DNA of 64,000 nt from assembly GCA_900078375.1 (NCBI GenBank), contig FLQS01000056.1:48767-112766 (forward strand), in the 5' to 3' direction. Of this stretch, positions 51,986 to 60,783 are shown piece after piece (the first letter of the stretch is position 1; each line of letters opens with the position of its first letter). The notes beneath the pieces are model-generated. The model was not told the origin of the DNA and ran no database searches. It saw nothing but the letters and a program-made list of their open reading frames with translations. Source of the stretch: an uncultured Mycobacterium sp. (lineage in GTDB: Bacteria; Actinomycetota; Actinomycetes; Mycobacteriales; Mycobacteriaceae). A program made the translations under genes and the position numbers.

Positions 51986-52657
51986 ATGAACCCAGATGAC
52001 GACCCCGAGAAGCGCATCCAGGAACTCGAACGTCCGCTGACCGACCAGGCCCAGACCAGCGAACTGGGGACCGCCGGCCCTCCGGGCGGCTGGCCACCAC
52101 CCCCGCCACCGCCCCCACCTGGCTACTACGGCCCGCCGATGCCGCCGCCGTCGGTTCCGTCCCCCTCATCTGGCATTCGCATCGGCTGGATTGTGCTGGC
52201 ATTGCTGGTCGTTGGGCTGATCGTCGGCGGTGGCGCGATCGTGGCCACCTCGCTGTTTGCCGTCAACCGCGCAGGTACCCCGACCATCTCCGGCGGCGGT
52301 GGCACGTTCACCACCGCCACCCGGCCCAGCCGCAGCACCCCCACTCCCCCGGGACCGTCCAGCTCGGCGGCCACCGAGGCGACCCCGGCGCCGGGCGGCA
52401 ACCTCAGCGTGGCCGGTGTCAACGCGAACAAGCGGATCGCCTGTGACGACAGCGTCGTCACCATCAGCGGTATGGACAACACGGTGGTGATCACCGGGCA
52501 CTGCACGCACGTTCAGGTGTCCGGCATGAACAACATCGTGACGATCGATGCCGCCGACACCATCGATGCCTCCGGGATGGACAACAAGGTCACCTACCGC
52601 GGCGGCTCGCCGAAGATCACCAAGTCCGGCTTCGGGAACACCGTCGAGCAGGACTGA
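51986..52657 (+). CDS. DUF3060 protein with proline-rich N-terminus and one membrane helix
   Basis: A 223-residue protein. Residues 1-60 hold a polyproline run (WPPPPPPPPPGYYGPP), one transmembrane helix spans about 66-88, a Thr/Ser/Pro-rich linker about 95-138, and a C-terminal DUF3060 domain about 140-223 with repeated turns of the form ISGMDNTVVITGHC, VSGMNNIVTIDAAD, ASGMDNKVTYRGG and SGFGNTVEQ, which suggest a small beta-helix outside the membrane. AGGAGCACGAGCC lies before the ATG. Function unknown. Confidence 0.87.
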   Translation: MNPDDDPEKRIQELERPLTDQAQTSELGTAGPPGGWPPPPPPPPPGYYGPPMPPPSVPSPSSGIRIGWIVLALLVVGLIVGGGAIVATSLFAVNRAGTPTISGGGGTFTTATRPSRSTPTPPGPSSSAATEATPAPGGNLSVAGVNANKRIACDDSVVTISGMDNTVVITGHCTHVQVSGMNNIVTIDAADTIDASGMDNKVTYRGGSPKITKSGFGNTVEQD

Positions 52658-52752
52658 GGATCAACGCAGCGGGACGAATCGGGAACCGCCGCCCGTGCCC
52701 CGAAACCCGTTGCCGCTCAGCCGGAATCAGCATGGCCCGGGCAAGGGTGGTC

Positions 52753-53202
52753 CTAGTTCGCACAGACGTCGGGAACGTCCCCGCGAACCGGCGCGTCAAC
52801 GGGAATCGTGTAGGTGAGTACCACCTGGGCTTCGGACGCCGACTCGTTGACCACGCGGTGCGCCACACCCGGCGGGATGGACACGGCCTGCCCGGCACCA
52901 TAAGTGACCGGGCCACACGCGCCGGCGGCCTGCAGTGCCACCGCGCCATCGGTGATCACCGACAGCTCGGTGCCGGGATGAGTGTGCCAGCCGCTGGACG
53001 CGCCCGGCTGCAGGACGAGGCTCTGGACGATCAGCGTCGTCGGCCCGTCGGTGGTGATCGACACCGGCGTGTCTGTGGTGCCCTTGGCGATGTCGGTGCG
53101 CGCTGCGTCGCCGTCTGGTGGTGTCGCCCCCGCAGTCGTGGCGGGCATAACCGCGCACAATGCGAGGGCGACCCCCACGACGGTCAATAGTCGGACGGTC
53201 AT
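52753..53202 (-). CDS. Secreted cupin protein
   Basis: A 149-residue protein with a signal peptide (1-25, cleavage near GATP) and one cupin domain. Metal-site motifs: SGWHTHPGTELSVITDG (two His and a Glu) and IPPGVAHRVVN (the third His). The ATG at 53202 follows GAGGAG by 6 bases; a longer in-frame start at 53316 lacks a signal and was rejected. Two cysteines occur in the mature part. The function and metal are not known; exported cupins of this size are frequent in mycobacteria. Confidence 0.86.
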   Translation of the reverse strand: MTVRLLTVVGVALALCAVMPATTAGATPPDGDAARTDIAKGTTDTPVSITTDGPTTLIVQSLVLQPGASSGWHTHPGTELSVITDGAVALQAAGACGPVTYGAGQAVSIPPGVAHRVVNESASEAQVVLTYTIPVDAPVRGDVPDVCAN

Positions 53203-53346
53203 GGCACTCCTCGTCGTCGATGGTTGCGGCCCAGCCTGACCCACATCGCGTCGCGCCGCCAGCAATTCGCGGTTACCAGGGCACGCGGCAAGCCATGGCG
53301 TTAGCGTGAACCACACGCCGACAATCGGGAACCGGGAGGGGACTGC

Positions 53347-54816
53347 ATGCCAACCAGATGGTTACGCCGAATTTCTCGACGAGGTACCAGCCGGGCAGCT
53401 GCCACGGTGGTGCTCACCGCCCTTGTCACGGTGTTCGCCGCCGGTGTGTTCGCCCCCGCTCGGGCCTCGGCCGACGGTGAGACCTACCTGGTCGCCACCG
53501 ACACCACCTTCGCTCCCTTCGAATTCCAGGACAAGCAAGGCAATTTCGTCGGAATCGACATGGATCTCATCCGTGCGATCGCCGCGGATCAGAAGTTCAC
53601 GGTCGACATCAAACCTCTGGGGTTCGACGCCGCACTGCAGGCCGTACAGGCCAACCAGGTCGACGGCGTCATCGCCGGCATGTCGATCACCGACAAGCGC
53701 AAGCAAGTCTTCGACTTCTCCGAGCCGTACTTCGAGTCCGGTATTCAGATGGCGGTGCTGAAGACCAACGACGACATCAAGTCCTATGAGGACTTGCGTG
53801 GCAAGCGGGTGGCGGTCAAGAACGGCACCCAGGGTGCCACCTTCGCCAACTCCATCAAGGACAAGTACGGCTTCCAGGTTGTCTCGTTCGCGGACTCGTC
53901 GTCGATGTTCGACGAGGTGAAGACCGGTAACTCGCAGGCAGCCTTCGAGGACTACCCGGTACTGCTCTACAACATCGCGCAGGGCAGCGGTTTCAAGACT
54001 GTGGGGCCCAAGGAGGAGCCGACCGGCTACGGCTTCGCGGTGAACAAGGGCCGCAATGCCGACCTCCTCTCGAAGTTCAACGCCGGCTTGAACAACCTCA
54101 AGAAGTCCGGGCGTTACGACGAGATCGTCAACACCTACCTCAGCGAGAAGGCCAGCACCGACGACACCTCGTACCTCGGGCTGATCAAGAGCACCTACCC
54201 ACTGCTGCTCGCGGGCCTGAAGATGACGATCTTCCTCACGGTCATCTCGATCTTCTTCGCGCTGATTCTCGGCGTGATCTTCGGGCTAGCCAGGGTGTCC
54301 AGGTCGATCTGGTTGCGCGCCATCGGCACCACCTTCGTCGACATCTTCCGAGGCACCCCGCTACTGGTGCAGGCCTTCTTCATCTACTTCGGCATCCCGA
54401 CGGCGCTCGATTTCCAGATGTCGGCGTTGACGGCAGGCGTCATCACGCTCTCGCTCAACGCCGGTGCCTACATGACCGAAATCGTCCGCGGTGGAATCCA
54501 ATCCGTCGACAAGGGGCAGATGGAGGCCGCCCGCAGCCTCGGCATTGGCTACCTGCCGACGATGCGCAAGGTGATCCTGCCGCAGGCCATCCGCACGATG
54601 ATCCCGTCCTACATCAACCAGTTCGTGATCACTCTGAAGGACACCTCGATCCTGTCGGTCATCGGCATCGCAGAACTGACCCAGACCGGGCGGATCATCA
54701 TCGCCGGCAACTACAAGTCGTTCGAGATGTGGCTGATCATCGGCATCATCTACTTCATCGTCATCATGGCGCTGACCAAACTCTCGGACCGCCTCGAGAA
54801 AAGGATCGCGAAATGA
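53347..54816 (+). CDS. Amino-acid ABC transporter: binding protein fused to permease (GlnH-GlnP type)
   Basis: A 489-residue fusion. A signal peptide/anchor is at about 14-42; a family 3 solute-binding domain follows (YLVATDTTFAPFEFQDKQGNFVGIDMDLIRAIA, DGVIAGMSITDKRKQVFDFSEPYFESGI) up to about residue 262; then a permease domain of the His/Glu/Gln/Arg type with helices from about 283 to 480 and the EAA loop QMEAARSLGIGYLPTMRKVILPQAIR. The stop overlaps the GlnQ start (ATGA). The likely substrate is a polar amino acid such as glutamine. Such fusions occur in GlnPQ systems of Gram-positive bacteria. Confidence 0.92.
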   Translation: MPTRWLRRISRRGTSRAAATVVLTALVTVFAAGVFAPARASADGETYLVATDTTFAPFEFQDKQGNFVGIDMDLIRAIAADQKFTVDIKPLGFDAALQAVQANQVDGVIAGMSITDKRKQVFDFSEPYFESGIQMAVLKTNDDIKSYEDLRGKRVAVKNGTQGATFANSIKDKYGFQVVSFADSSSMFDEVKTGNSQAAFEDYPVLLYNIAQGSGFKTVGPKEEPTGYGFAVNKGRNADLLSKFNAGLNNLKKSGRYDEIVNTYLSEKASTDDTSYLGLIKSTYPLLLAGLKMTIFLTVISIFFALILGVIFGLARVSRSIWLRAIGTTFVDIFRGTPLLVQAFFIYFGIPTALDFQMSALTAGVITLSLNAGAYMTEIVRGGIQSVDKGQMEAARSLGIGYLPTMRKVILPQAIRTMIPSYINQFVITLKDTSILSVIGIAELTQTGRIIIAGNYKSFEMWLIIGIIYFIVIMALTKLSDRLEKRIAK

Positions 54817-55586
54817 CCGAACTCGTCCCCGAGGCCGCGGCCGCCGAGCCGGCCGGCACCGTCAAGATCCAGATCGAGAACCTCAAGAAGTCCTTCGGCG
54901 AGCTGGTGGTGCTCGACGGCATCACCACCGACATCAAGGCGGGTGAGGTGGTCTGCGTCATCGGACCGTCGGGCTCGGGCAAGTCGACGTTCCTGCGCTG
55001 CCTGAACAAGCTGGAGGACATCACTGCAGGCACGGTGCGGGTGGACCAGTTCGACCTCACCGACCGGAAGGTCGACCTGGACAAGGTGCGTCAGCACATC
55101 GGCATGGTGTTCCAGCACTTCAACCTGTTCCCACACATGACGGTGCTGCAGAACGTCATGTTGGCGCCGGTGACGACCAAGAAATTGGACAAGGCCGCCG
55201 CCGAAAAGAAGGCGATGGAGCTTCTTGGCCAGGTCGGGCTGGCCGAGAAGGCGAACGTCAAGCCGGCCACCCTGTCCGGTGGACAGAAGCAGCGCGTGGC
55301 GATCGCTCGCGCGTTGGCGATGGACCCGTCGATCATGCTGTTCGACGAGGCCACCAGCGCGCTGGACCCGGAGATGGTCGGTGACGTGCTTGAGGTGCTG
55401 CGCCAGCTCGCCCACGGCGGCATGACGATGGTGGTGGTCACCCACGAGATGGGCTTCGCCAGGGAGGTGGCCTCTCGGGTGCTCTTCATGGCCGACGGCA
55501 ACATCGTGGAGGACGACTCCCCCGACGAGGTGTTCGGCAATCCCAAAAGCCCGCGGCTACAGGAGTTTCTGTCGAAGGTGCTCTGA
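54813..55586 (+). CDS. glnQ: Amino-acid ABC transporter ATPase (GlnQ-like)
   Basis: A 257-residue ATPase for polar amino acid import. Walker A GPSGSGKST, Q-loop GMVFQHFNLFPHMTV, signature LSGGQKQRVAIARAL, Walker B IMLFDEATSALDPE, switch His in VTHEMGFAREV. The ATG at 54813 overlaps the upstream stop by 4 bp; an ATG at 54729 inside the permease gene was rejected. The pair forms a complete importer because the binding domain is fused to the permease. Confidence 0.93.
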   Translation: MTELVPEAAAAEPAGTVKIQIENLKKSFGELVVLDGITTDIKAGEVVCVIGPSGSGKSTFLRCLNKLEDITAGTVRVDQFDLTDRKVDLDKVRQHIGMVFQHFNLFPHMTVLQNVMLAPVTTKKLDKAAAEKKAMELLGQVGLAEKANVKPATLSGGQKQRVAIARALAMDPSIMLFDEATSALDPEMVGDVLEVLRQLAHGGMTMVVVTHEMGFAREVASRVLFMADGNIVEDDSPDEVFGNPKSPRLQEFLSKVL

Positions 55587-55606
55587 CTACTCAGCCCGCG
55601 GACAGG

Positions 55607-57067
55607 CTAGACCGGTCGCGCCCCGTGACCAAGCGTTAGCACATGAGCCGGTGACGGCGGTATCCGTTCGGGCAACCGTACGTGCAGCATCGAGTCACTG
55701 ACGCGCCAGTCGACCGGCTCGCCGAGCGCGGGCATTCGCACCTCGGTGACGTCGGTGGCATCGATCCCTCGGACCCCGAACTCGGCTGCCGACACATCGA
55801 GCAGCACGGCGTTGAGAGCACCGTCGCGCTGCGTGAACCGGATCGACCCGCCTTCGGTTGTGGTCGTCTCGGCGATCTGCCACGGCCGGGTGCCGAAGAC
55901 CGCATTGCCGTTGTGGCGCAACCACTCTCCCAGTCCACGCAGTGGTGTCAGCTGCTCGTCGGGAAAGCGCCCGTGCTCGTCGGGGCCGACGCCGATCAGC
56001 AGATTGCCGTTCTTGGCCACGATATCGACGAAGGAACGAACCAGTTCAGTGGTGGTCACGATGTCTTCGGGCCGCTCGTTGCGGTTGGCGCCGAATGAAT
56101 GTCCCACTCCGCGAGTGGACTCCCACTTCTTGTCCTGGATGCTGTCGAACTGCGCGTACTCCGGGGTGCGGATATCGTAGTGATGGCTGGCCGGGAACGT
56201 CAGCGATTTGCGGCCCTCCGGGATCAGCGACCAAAAGCGCTGTAGCAGAGCGCCACCCAGCCGAGCCAGTGAGTCGGTGACCGCCCCGCGGTGCCCGGGT
56301 GGCTGGATCCACCGATCGTTGATCACCCCGTCGGGCACAGCGTTGTAGTACTCGGCGAACAGCTCCGCAAGGTCACCGCCCGCCGGCCAGCAGATGTCGT
56401 TCCACAGCACCGAGGGCGCATACCGGGAGATCAGTTCGTGCACATGTGCGGCCGCGTAGTGGCGGTAATCGGGGGTGTGCGGGACAGCGAGAAAGCTGTC
56501 GGCCGGATTCTCCAACAGCGCGTCGTTGTAGGGCCAGTCGTAGCCGCCCGAGTAGTAGAGGCCCATCCGCAGGCCGGCATCGAGGACAGCCCTGCGCAGG
56601 TCGCCCACGATGTCTCGCCGAGCGTGATAGCGGCCCTTACGGGGGTGCTCCAGCGCGGTGGGCCACAGGCAGAAGCCGTCGTGGTGTTTGGTGGTGAGCA
56701 CCACGTAGCCGGCACCGGCGTCACGGCACACCCCGGCGATGGCGGCCATATCGGCATCCGCGGTGCCCTCGTCGAAGACGGTGACGAAGTCGTCGTAGGT
56801 GGCCTGGCGTCCGTAGGTATCGCGCTGGTGATGCCAGGTGGGGCTACCCGGTAGCCGGCTGGAGTTGAGGTACCACTCGGCATATGGGTTGTCCCGCAAC
56901 ATTTCTGCCGGACCCTTGGTCTTGAGCAGCTGCTGAATATCGGATACCTGCGGGGCCCAGCCGGGCACCGAATACAGCCCCCAGTGCAGGAAGATCCCGA
57001 GCTTGGCGTCGTCGTACCAGTCCGGCAGCGGATGCGTTCCCACCGATTCCCAGGTTGGGGCGTACAT
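55607..57067 (-). CDS. Alpha-L-fucosidase family glycoside hydrolase (GH29)
   Basis: A 486-residue GH29-type hydrolase: WYDDAKLGIFLHWGLYSVPGWAPQ opening, VVLTTKHHDGFCLWPT (His-His dyad), GLYYSGGYDWPYND, and SVLWNDICWPAGGD carrying the likely nucleophile Asp; GNLLIGVGPDEHGRFP closes the barrel. The C-terminal part is a small beta domain. There is no signal peptide with the chosen ATG at 57067; the longer in-frame start at 57169 runs into the divergent Ohr gene. Substrate specificity (fucose or other) needs enzyme data. Confidence 0.9.
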   Translation of the reverse strand: MYAPTWESVGTHPLPDWYDDAKLGIFLHWGLYSVPGWAPQVSDIQQLLKTKGPAEMLRDNPYAEWYLNSSRLPGSPTWHHQRDTYGRQATYDDFVTVFDEGTADADMAAIAGVCRDAGAGYVVLTTKHHDGFCLWPTALEHPRKGRYHARRDIVGDLRRAVLDAGLRMGLYYSGGYDWPYNDALLENPADSFLAVPHTPDYRHYAAAHVHELISRYAPSVLWNDICWPAGGDLAELFAEYYNAVPDGVINDRWIQPPGHRGAVTDSLARLGGALLQRFWSLIPEGRKSLTFPASHHYDIRTPEYAQFDSIQDKKWESTRGVGHSFGANRNERPEDIVTTTELVRSFVDIVAKNGNLLIGVGPDEHGRFPDEQLTPLRGLGEWLRHNGNAVFGTRPWQIAETTTTEGGSIRFTQRDGALNAVLLDVSAAEFGVRGIDATDVTEVRMPALGEPVDWRVSDSMLHVRLPERIPPSPAHVLTLGHGARPV

Positions 57068-57134
57068 GGGCGCAGGGTACGCGTAGGTTGGCTGCGATGA
57101 AGGCGTTCGTCGTGGGTAGAGAAAGGGAACAGGC

Positions 57135-57557
57135 ATGAAAGTTCTGTACGTCGCAGAAGCACTGGCCACCGGCGAAGGCCGAGATGGTCACGGACGAACC
57201 TCCGACGGCAAGCTCGATCTCGATCTGAGTATCCAAAAGGAGCTGGGCGGTTCGGGTGTCGGAACCAACCCCGAGCAGCTTTTCGCCATCGGCTACGCCG
57301 CGTGCTATCACTCCGCGCTGCGGCTGGTCGCCCGCCAGGAGAAGGCTGACGTCACTGATTCCGCTGTGGGAGCGAAGGTTTCGCTGGGCAGCAACGACGC
57401 CGGCGGTTTCGTCCTGGCCGTCGAGCTCGAGGTGGTGCTGCCCAACGTCGACCACGACACCGCTGTCGCGCTGGCAGACAAGGCCCATCAGGTGTGCCCG
57501 TACTCCAATGCCACCCGGGGCAATATCGACGTGAAGCTGACCGTCACCGACGACTGA
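57135..57557 (+). CDS. OsmC/Ohr-family peroxidase
   Basis: A 140-residue organic hydroperoxide resistance protein. The two catalytic cysteines are Cys57 in AIGYAACYHSAL and Cys121 in HQVCPYSNATRGNIDV; GLGVGTNPEQLFAIGY-type spacing is as in Ohr. It reduces organic hydroperoxides with a thiol cofactor. No OhrR gene is adjacent; the upstream gap to the fucosidase is 67 bp. GGGAACAGGC precedes the ATG. Confidence 0.93.
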   Translation: MKVLYVAEALATGEGRDGHGRTSDGKLDLDLSIQKELGGSGVGTNPEQLFAIGYAACYHSALRLVARQEKADVTDSAVGAKVSLGSNDAGGFVLAVELEVVLPNVDHDTAVALADKAHQVCPYSNATRGNIDVKLTVTDD

Positions 57558-57560
57558 GGA

Positions 57561-57796
57561 TCACGCAGGCCGCCGCGGAGTCGGCTTGCCCTTCTTCTCC
57601 TCGTACATCAGCTCGTCGGCACGGCCGGTTGCACCGGGACCATTCCGATACTGGCAGATAGCGCGTACGTCCGGTCGCTGTCCGCGTTGAACCGCTCGAA
57701 GGCGGCGAGCAGACGGCCCCGAAGCGCCGCCTGACCACAATCGGGTCCGATGATCAGGACGCAGAACTCGTCCCCGCCGATATTGATTGTGCACAT
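57561..57796 (-). pseudogene. Remnant of a GGDEF (diguanylate cyclase) domain, frameshifted
   Basis: One frame (57796 to 57608) reads INIGGDEFCVLIIGPD then AFERFNADSDRTYALSASIGMV, the second half of a GGDEF domain with an intact GGDEF signature. It then stops, and a second frame continues with RADELMYEEKKGK and a stop at 57561, the usual end of such domains. About ten residues and the frame are lost between the two. The first half of the domain and any sensor region are missing: a DUF427 gene stop lies directly upstream. It is too short to be an active cyclase. Confidence 0.82.
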
Positions 57797-57801
57797 ATCG
57801 C

Positions 57802-58584
57802 CTAAGAAAAGTGGGTGTGCGCACGGGCCAGCAATACTCCGTCGACGCTGATGTCGAGCTTCTCGTTGTAGAAGGCGACCAAGTTGGCAACGGGGGCAAC
57901 CGCGGGTAGCGGCGTGTTGTATGTCCAGGCCAGGTCGTTATGCAACGCGCCAGCGACCCGGACCGACCAATACTGGGACGTCACACCTTTGTACGGGCAC
58001 AGCGTCTCGGTGACCGATGGCTCGAGATGCTCGAACGCGACGTCGGTGCGGTCGACGTAATACCGCGTCGGCAGGCCGGTTTCGAACAACAGCACCGGAC
58101 TCTCGGTGTCTGCCAGCAACACACCATCCAGTTCGACCCTGACGTGACGATGGGAGCGCAGTGCATCCACCCGGACGTAGGGGTTGCGGGGGTGGCCGTA
58201 GATCGGCTCGTCCTCCTCGAACCAGGTCAGGGCCTGCCAGTCGAAGCGCACGAAACCCGCGACCGGGCCGTCGCCGTCGTCGAACACCCGCGCCGCCGAA
58301 GGGTGTGTCTCCGACTCGCCGGCCACGGTAAACATCCGCGACGCACCGAACTGCACGTGCTGCGGGTGGTCCTCGTCGTGCAGGAACTCGTCCCGGACGT
58401 CGGACCGCGGGATGTAGTACTGCGGGTAGTACGGGATCTCCCAGACATAACGGGCCGCCGTGGTGTCGAAGACCAGCTGGCTGCCGAGGAAGCCGCGAAC
58501 CCGCCGGGGCGACGGTTCAACGCGGCCACGCGCGGCGGCGGCCCGTGGGTAGTCGGTTGCGGGCTGTTCGGATGCTGTGCTCAC
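57802..58584 (-). CDS. DUF427-domain protein
   Basis: A 260-residue protein with two DUF427-like regions (about 35-120 and 145-245). Typical segments: VFDTTAARYVWEIPYYPQYYIPRSDV in the first, and VRVELDGVLLADTESPVLLFETGLPTRYYVDRTDV followed by CPYKGVTSQYWSV in the second. Small beta-sandwich proteins of this family have no settled function. There is no signal peptide. A GGDEF remnant lies just downstream. It diverges from the dienelactone hydrolase gene. Confidence 0.86.
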   Translation of the reverse strand: MSTASEQPATDYPRAAAARGRVEPSPRRVRGFLGSQLVFDTTAARYVWEIPYYPQYYIPRSDVRDEFLHDEDHPQHVQFGASRMFTVAGESETHPSAARVFDDGDGPVAGFVRFDWQALTWFEEDEPIYGHPRNPYVRVDALRSHRHVRVELDGVLLADTESPVLLFETGLPTRYYVDRTDVAFEHLEPSVTETLCPYKGVTSQYWSVRVAGALHNDLAWTYNTPLPAVAPVANLVAFYNEKLDISVDGVLLARAHTHFS

Positions 58585-58687
58585 GCTGGACTCCCTTGCC
58601 GTGGATCACGTCACCTTCCATGATGACGACCGGTGGGTGGGTAGACCAGCATCGGCCGTAACGGCGGCCAGACAAGGAGCACTGCCA

Positions 58688-59575
58688 ATGACTCGACCGG
58701 GCTCGGATGCGATTCGCGCGGAGACGATCACGATCAACCTGTACGGCGGCGACGAGATCGAGCCGTACCGGGCCGGACCGCTGGCCGACAGCTCACGGGG
58801 TGGGATCGTCTGGATCCACCACATGCCGGGCTACGACCGGGAGACCAAGGAATTCGTCCGCCGGCTCGCCGTCACCGGCTATCCCGGTGCCGATCCCGAC
58901 GATGCGGCCGCCGCGGCCCGCGCTGCGGGAGGCGTGCCGGACGAACGACTGGTCGGCGATGTCGCCGGCGCGGTGGCTCATCTGGGCGGGCGGCCAGGGG
59001 CCAACGGGAAGTTCGGTGTCATCGGCCATTGCTCGGGCGGGCGGCACGCGTTTCTGGCGGCGTGCTCGCTGCCTTTCGATGCCGTGGTGAACTGCTATGG
59101 CGCGTTCATCGTCGAAGATCCACCCGAGGGGATGCCCAAGGCGATGAAACCGATCCTGGGGTTGGCGCCGAACCTGAGCGCTCCGATGCTTGGGCTGTTC
59201 GGGGCCGAGGACAGGTTCCCGACGCCGAACGCGGTGACCGCGCTGGACGCTGAGCTGACCCGCCTGGGCAAGCCGCACGAGTTCCACCGCTACGAGGGCG
59301 CCGGGCATTCGTTCTTCTCCGTAGACCGGCCGGCATATCGCGTCGCGCCGACCGGGCCACGGTCTACGTCGACCACGCCGTGCACGCCCCGTACACCCAC
59401 ACCGTCAACATCGACGTGCTCAATCCGGCGCTCGGACCATCGGCTCGAGTGGCCCTCGAACTCACCGAGGAGAGCGCCCTCGCGCTGGCCGATGCGATCC
59501 ACCGGGCGATCGGACACGCCCCCGCTGGTCTGGCGTCACGAAACCAATAGGGCTGGCAATCGCCTGAGCGGATGA
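58688..59575 (+). CDS. Dienelactone-hydrolase-like protein with aberrant C-terminus (chimeric ORF)
   Basis: A 295-residue ORF. Residues 1 to about 217 are a dienelactone hydrolase family domain: IVWIHHMPGYDRETKEFVRRLA, nucleophile motif GHCSGGRHAF, acid in GAEDRFPTP, His in GAGHSFFSVDRPAYR. After that the sequence becomes Thr/Ser/Pro/Arg-rich and non-conserved, as expected of an out-of-frame read. The normal C-terminal helix of 20-30 residues is missing. The DNA from 59350 encodes a different conserved tail in another frame. The three catalytic residues are kept, so activity is possible but stability is doubtful. AAGGAG precedes the ATG. Confidence 0.78.
   Translation: MTRPGSDAIRAETITINLYGGDEIEPYRAGPLADSSRGGIVWIHHMPGYDRETKEFVRRLAVTGYPGADPDDAAAAARAAGGVPDERLVGDVAGAVAHLGGRPGANGKFGVIGHCSGGRHAFLAACSLPFDAVVNCYGAFIVEDPPEGMPKAMKPILGLAPNLSAPMLGLFGAEDRFPTPNAVTALDAELTRLGKPHEFHRYEGAGHSFFSVDRPAYRVAPTGPRSTSTTPCTPRTPTPSTSTCSIRRSDHRLEWPSNSPRRAPSRWPMRSTGRSDTPPLVWRHETNRAGNRLSG
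59350..59550 (+). pseudogene. C-terminal fragment of a DUF6295-like gene, out of frame inside the chimeric ORF
   Basis: The frame starting at 59350 reads DRATVYVDHAVHAPYTHTVNID, then VLNPALGPSARVALELTEES and a helix LALADAIHRAIGHAPAGLASRNQ to a TAG at 59548-59550. This looks like the C-terminal two-thirds of the small DUF6295 family as I remember it. No start codon or N-terminal part is present; it is joined directly to the truncated hydrolase. A deletion that fused two neighbouring genes is the simplest explanation. Confidence 0.62.
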
Positions 59576-59718
59576 CATGAGTTGACTGGCAGCGTTGCCC
59601 TGAAAATGCATGAATAACGGTGGGTTTGGCGAAACCTCATCAGTCATGCGGGTGATCTTCGCACCGTTTGGAGGTAAATCTTTGTCGGCTCAAAGAAGGC
59701 AGAACCACGCTGCGACGC

Positions 59719-60747
59719 ATGGTTTCAGCCGGGTATTCGACCTCTTCGCCCGCAGACCGGGTGACCGTCGCGCTCGCGTGCGCGCTGCGTAAGGTGGTGC
59801 GCCTACTCCGGACCACGAAGACATCCGTTCCTGTCGTCGAGAAGGTGCTTCGCGGAGGGCTCCTCATACCCGTATTCGCAGCCTTGTCACTGCTGCTGCG
59901 GATACGCGCCCGACTGGGCCACTCGGGCCAACTACCAGGCGGCACTGGGTTCGGCGCCACGCTGATGTGCCGTCTCCCCGACCTCATCGCCACCTATATC
60001 TGGGTCTTCCAGGAATGGGAGCCAGACGTAACCCGCTTCATCACAAGCAGACTGGGCGACGGGGACGTGTTCGTCGATGTCGGCGCGAACATCGGCTACT
60101 ACTCGCTGCTCGCTGCCGAATCGGTCGGTGACTGTGGCGGCGTCGTCGCCGTCGAAGCATCACCGGCGATGTTCGACGACCTGCACTGCAACACTGCGGC
60201 CAGTGACCACGGCGATCGCATCCGCGAGGTGAACAAGGCCGCCGCCGCCAAGTCGGGGACGCTGACGGTCTTCGCCGGCCCACGGCACAACGCCGGGATG
60301 TCGACCACGCTGCCTACCCGGGGTCTGCACGCCGAGTCGACAGTCGATGCGCTGCCGCTCGACGAGATCCTGACGTTCCAGGAGATTACGTCGACGCGGC
60401 TTATCAAGATCGATGTCGAGGGGGCCGAGCCCGATGTCCTGGCAGGTATGTGCAATCTCATCGGCTCGATGCGCCCCGACGCGGAGATCGTCGTCGAACT
60501 CTCGCCGCGCTGGTGGCCCGACCGGCAGCTACGGCCACTGGACGTGCTCCGGCCGTTCGTCGAGGCCGGCTTCAACGTCTACAGGATGAAGAACAGCTAC
60601 TCGGCGTGGCGGTACTTGTGGCCCAACCAGGTGAGTGACGCCGTTCGACTGCGCGACCCCTTGACCAGACGAGTGTCGCGACTCGACCTCGTGCTATCCC
60701 GCTACGACGGCGACCGCCTAGCGATCAACCCCCACAGTTCGTGTTGA
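59719..60747 (+). CDS. FkbM-family methyltransferase
   Basis: A SAM-dependent methyltransferase of about 342 residues. SAM motif I is DVFVDVGANIGYYSLLAAE (about residues 116-134), the acidic loop is VVAVEASPAMFDDL, and the family motif is TRLIKIDVEGAEPDVLAGM. An N-terminal hydrophobic stretch (about 45-65) could associate with the membrane. The ATG at 59719 was chosen; an in-frame TTG at 59668 is an alternative, and neither has a strong Shine-Dalgarno. FkbM enzymes methylate sugar or polyketide hydroxyls; the target is not known. No glycosyltransferases are next to it. Confidence 0.84.
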   Translation: MVSAGYSTSSPADRVTVALACALRKVVRLLRTTKTSVPVVEKVLRGGLLIPVFAALSLLLRIRARLGHSGQLPGGTGFGATLMCRLPDLIATYIWVFQEWEPDVTRFITSRLGDGDVFVDVGANIGYYSLLAAESVGDCGGVVAVEASPAMFDDLHCNTAASDHGDRIREVNKAAAAKSGTLTVFAGPRHNAGMSTTLPTRGLHAESTVDALPLDEILTFQEITSTRLIKIDVEGAEPDVLAGMCNLIGSMRPDAEIVVELSPRWWPDRQLRPLDVLRPFVEAGFNVYRMKNSYSAWRYLWPNQVSDAVRLRDPLTRRVSRLDLVLSRYDGDRLAINPHSSC

Positions 60748-60754
60748 GTTGATC

Positions 60755-60776
60755 GCTCGACGGCGACGGGTCGAGC
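60755..60776. terminator. Hairpin between convergent genes
   Basis: GCTCGAC (60755-60761) and GTCGAGC (60770-60776) form a perfect 7-bp stem with an 8-base loop, placed between the stops of the methyltransferase (60747) and the helical protein (60784). There is no T-tract. It is a plausible shared terminator. Confidence 0.55.
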
Positions 60777-60783
60777 AAACGAT

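Noticed and set aside
59610..59792. 60-residue ORF upstream of the FkbM methyltransferase
   Set aside because: It overlaps the methyltransferase start in another frame, is Arg-rich at the end, and has no ribosome site or conserved domain.
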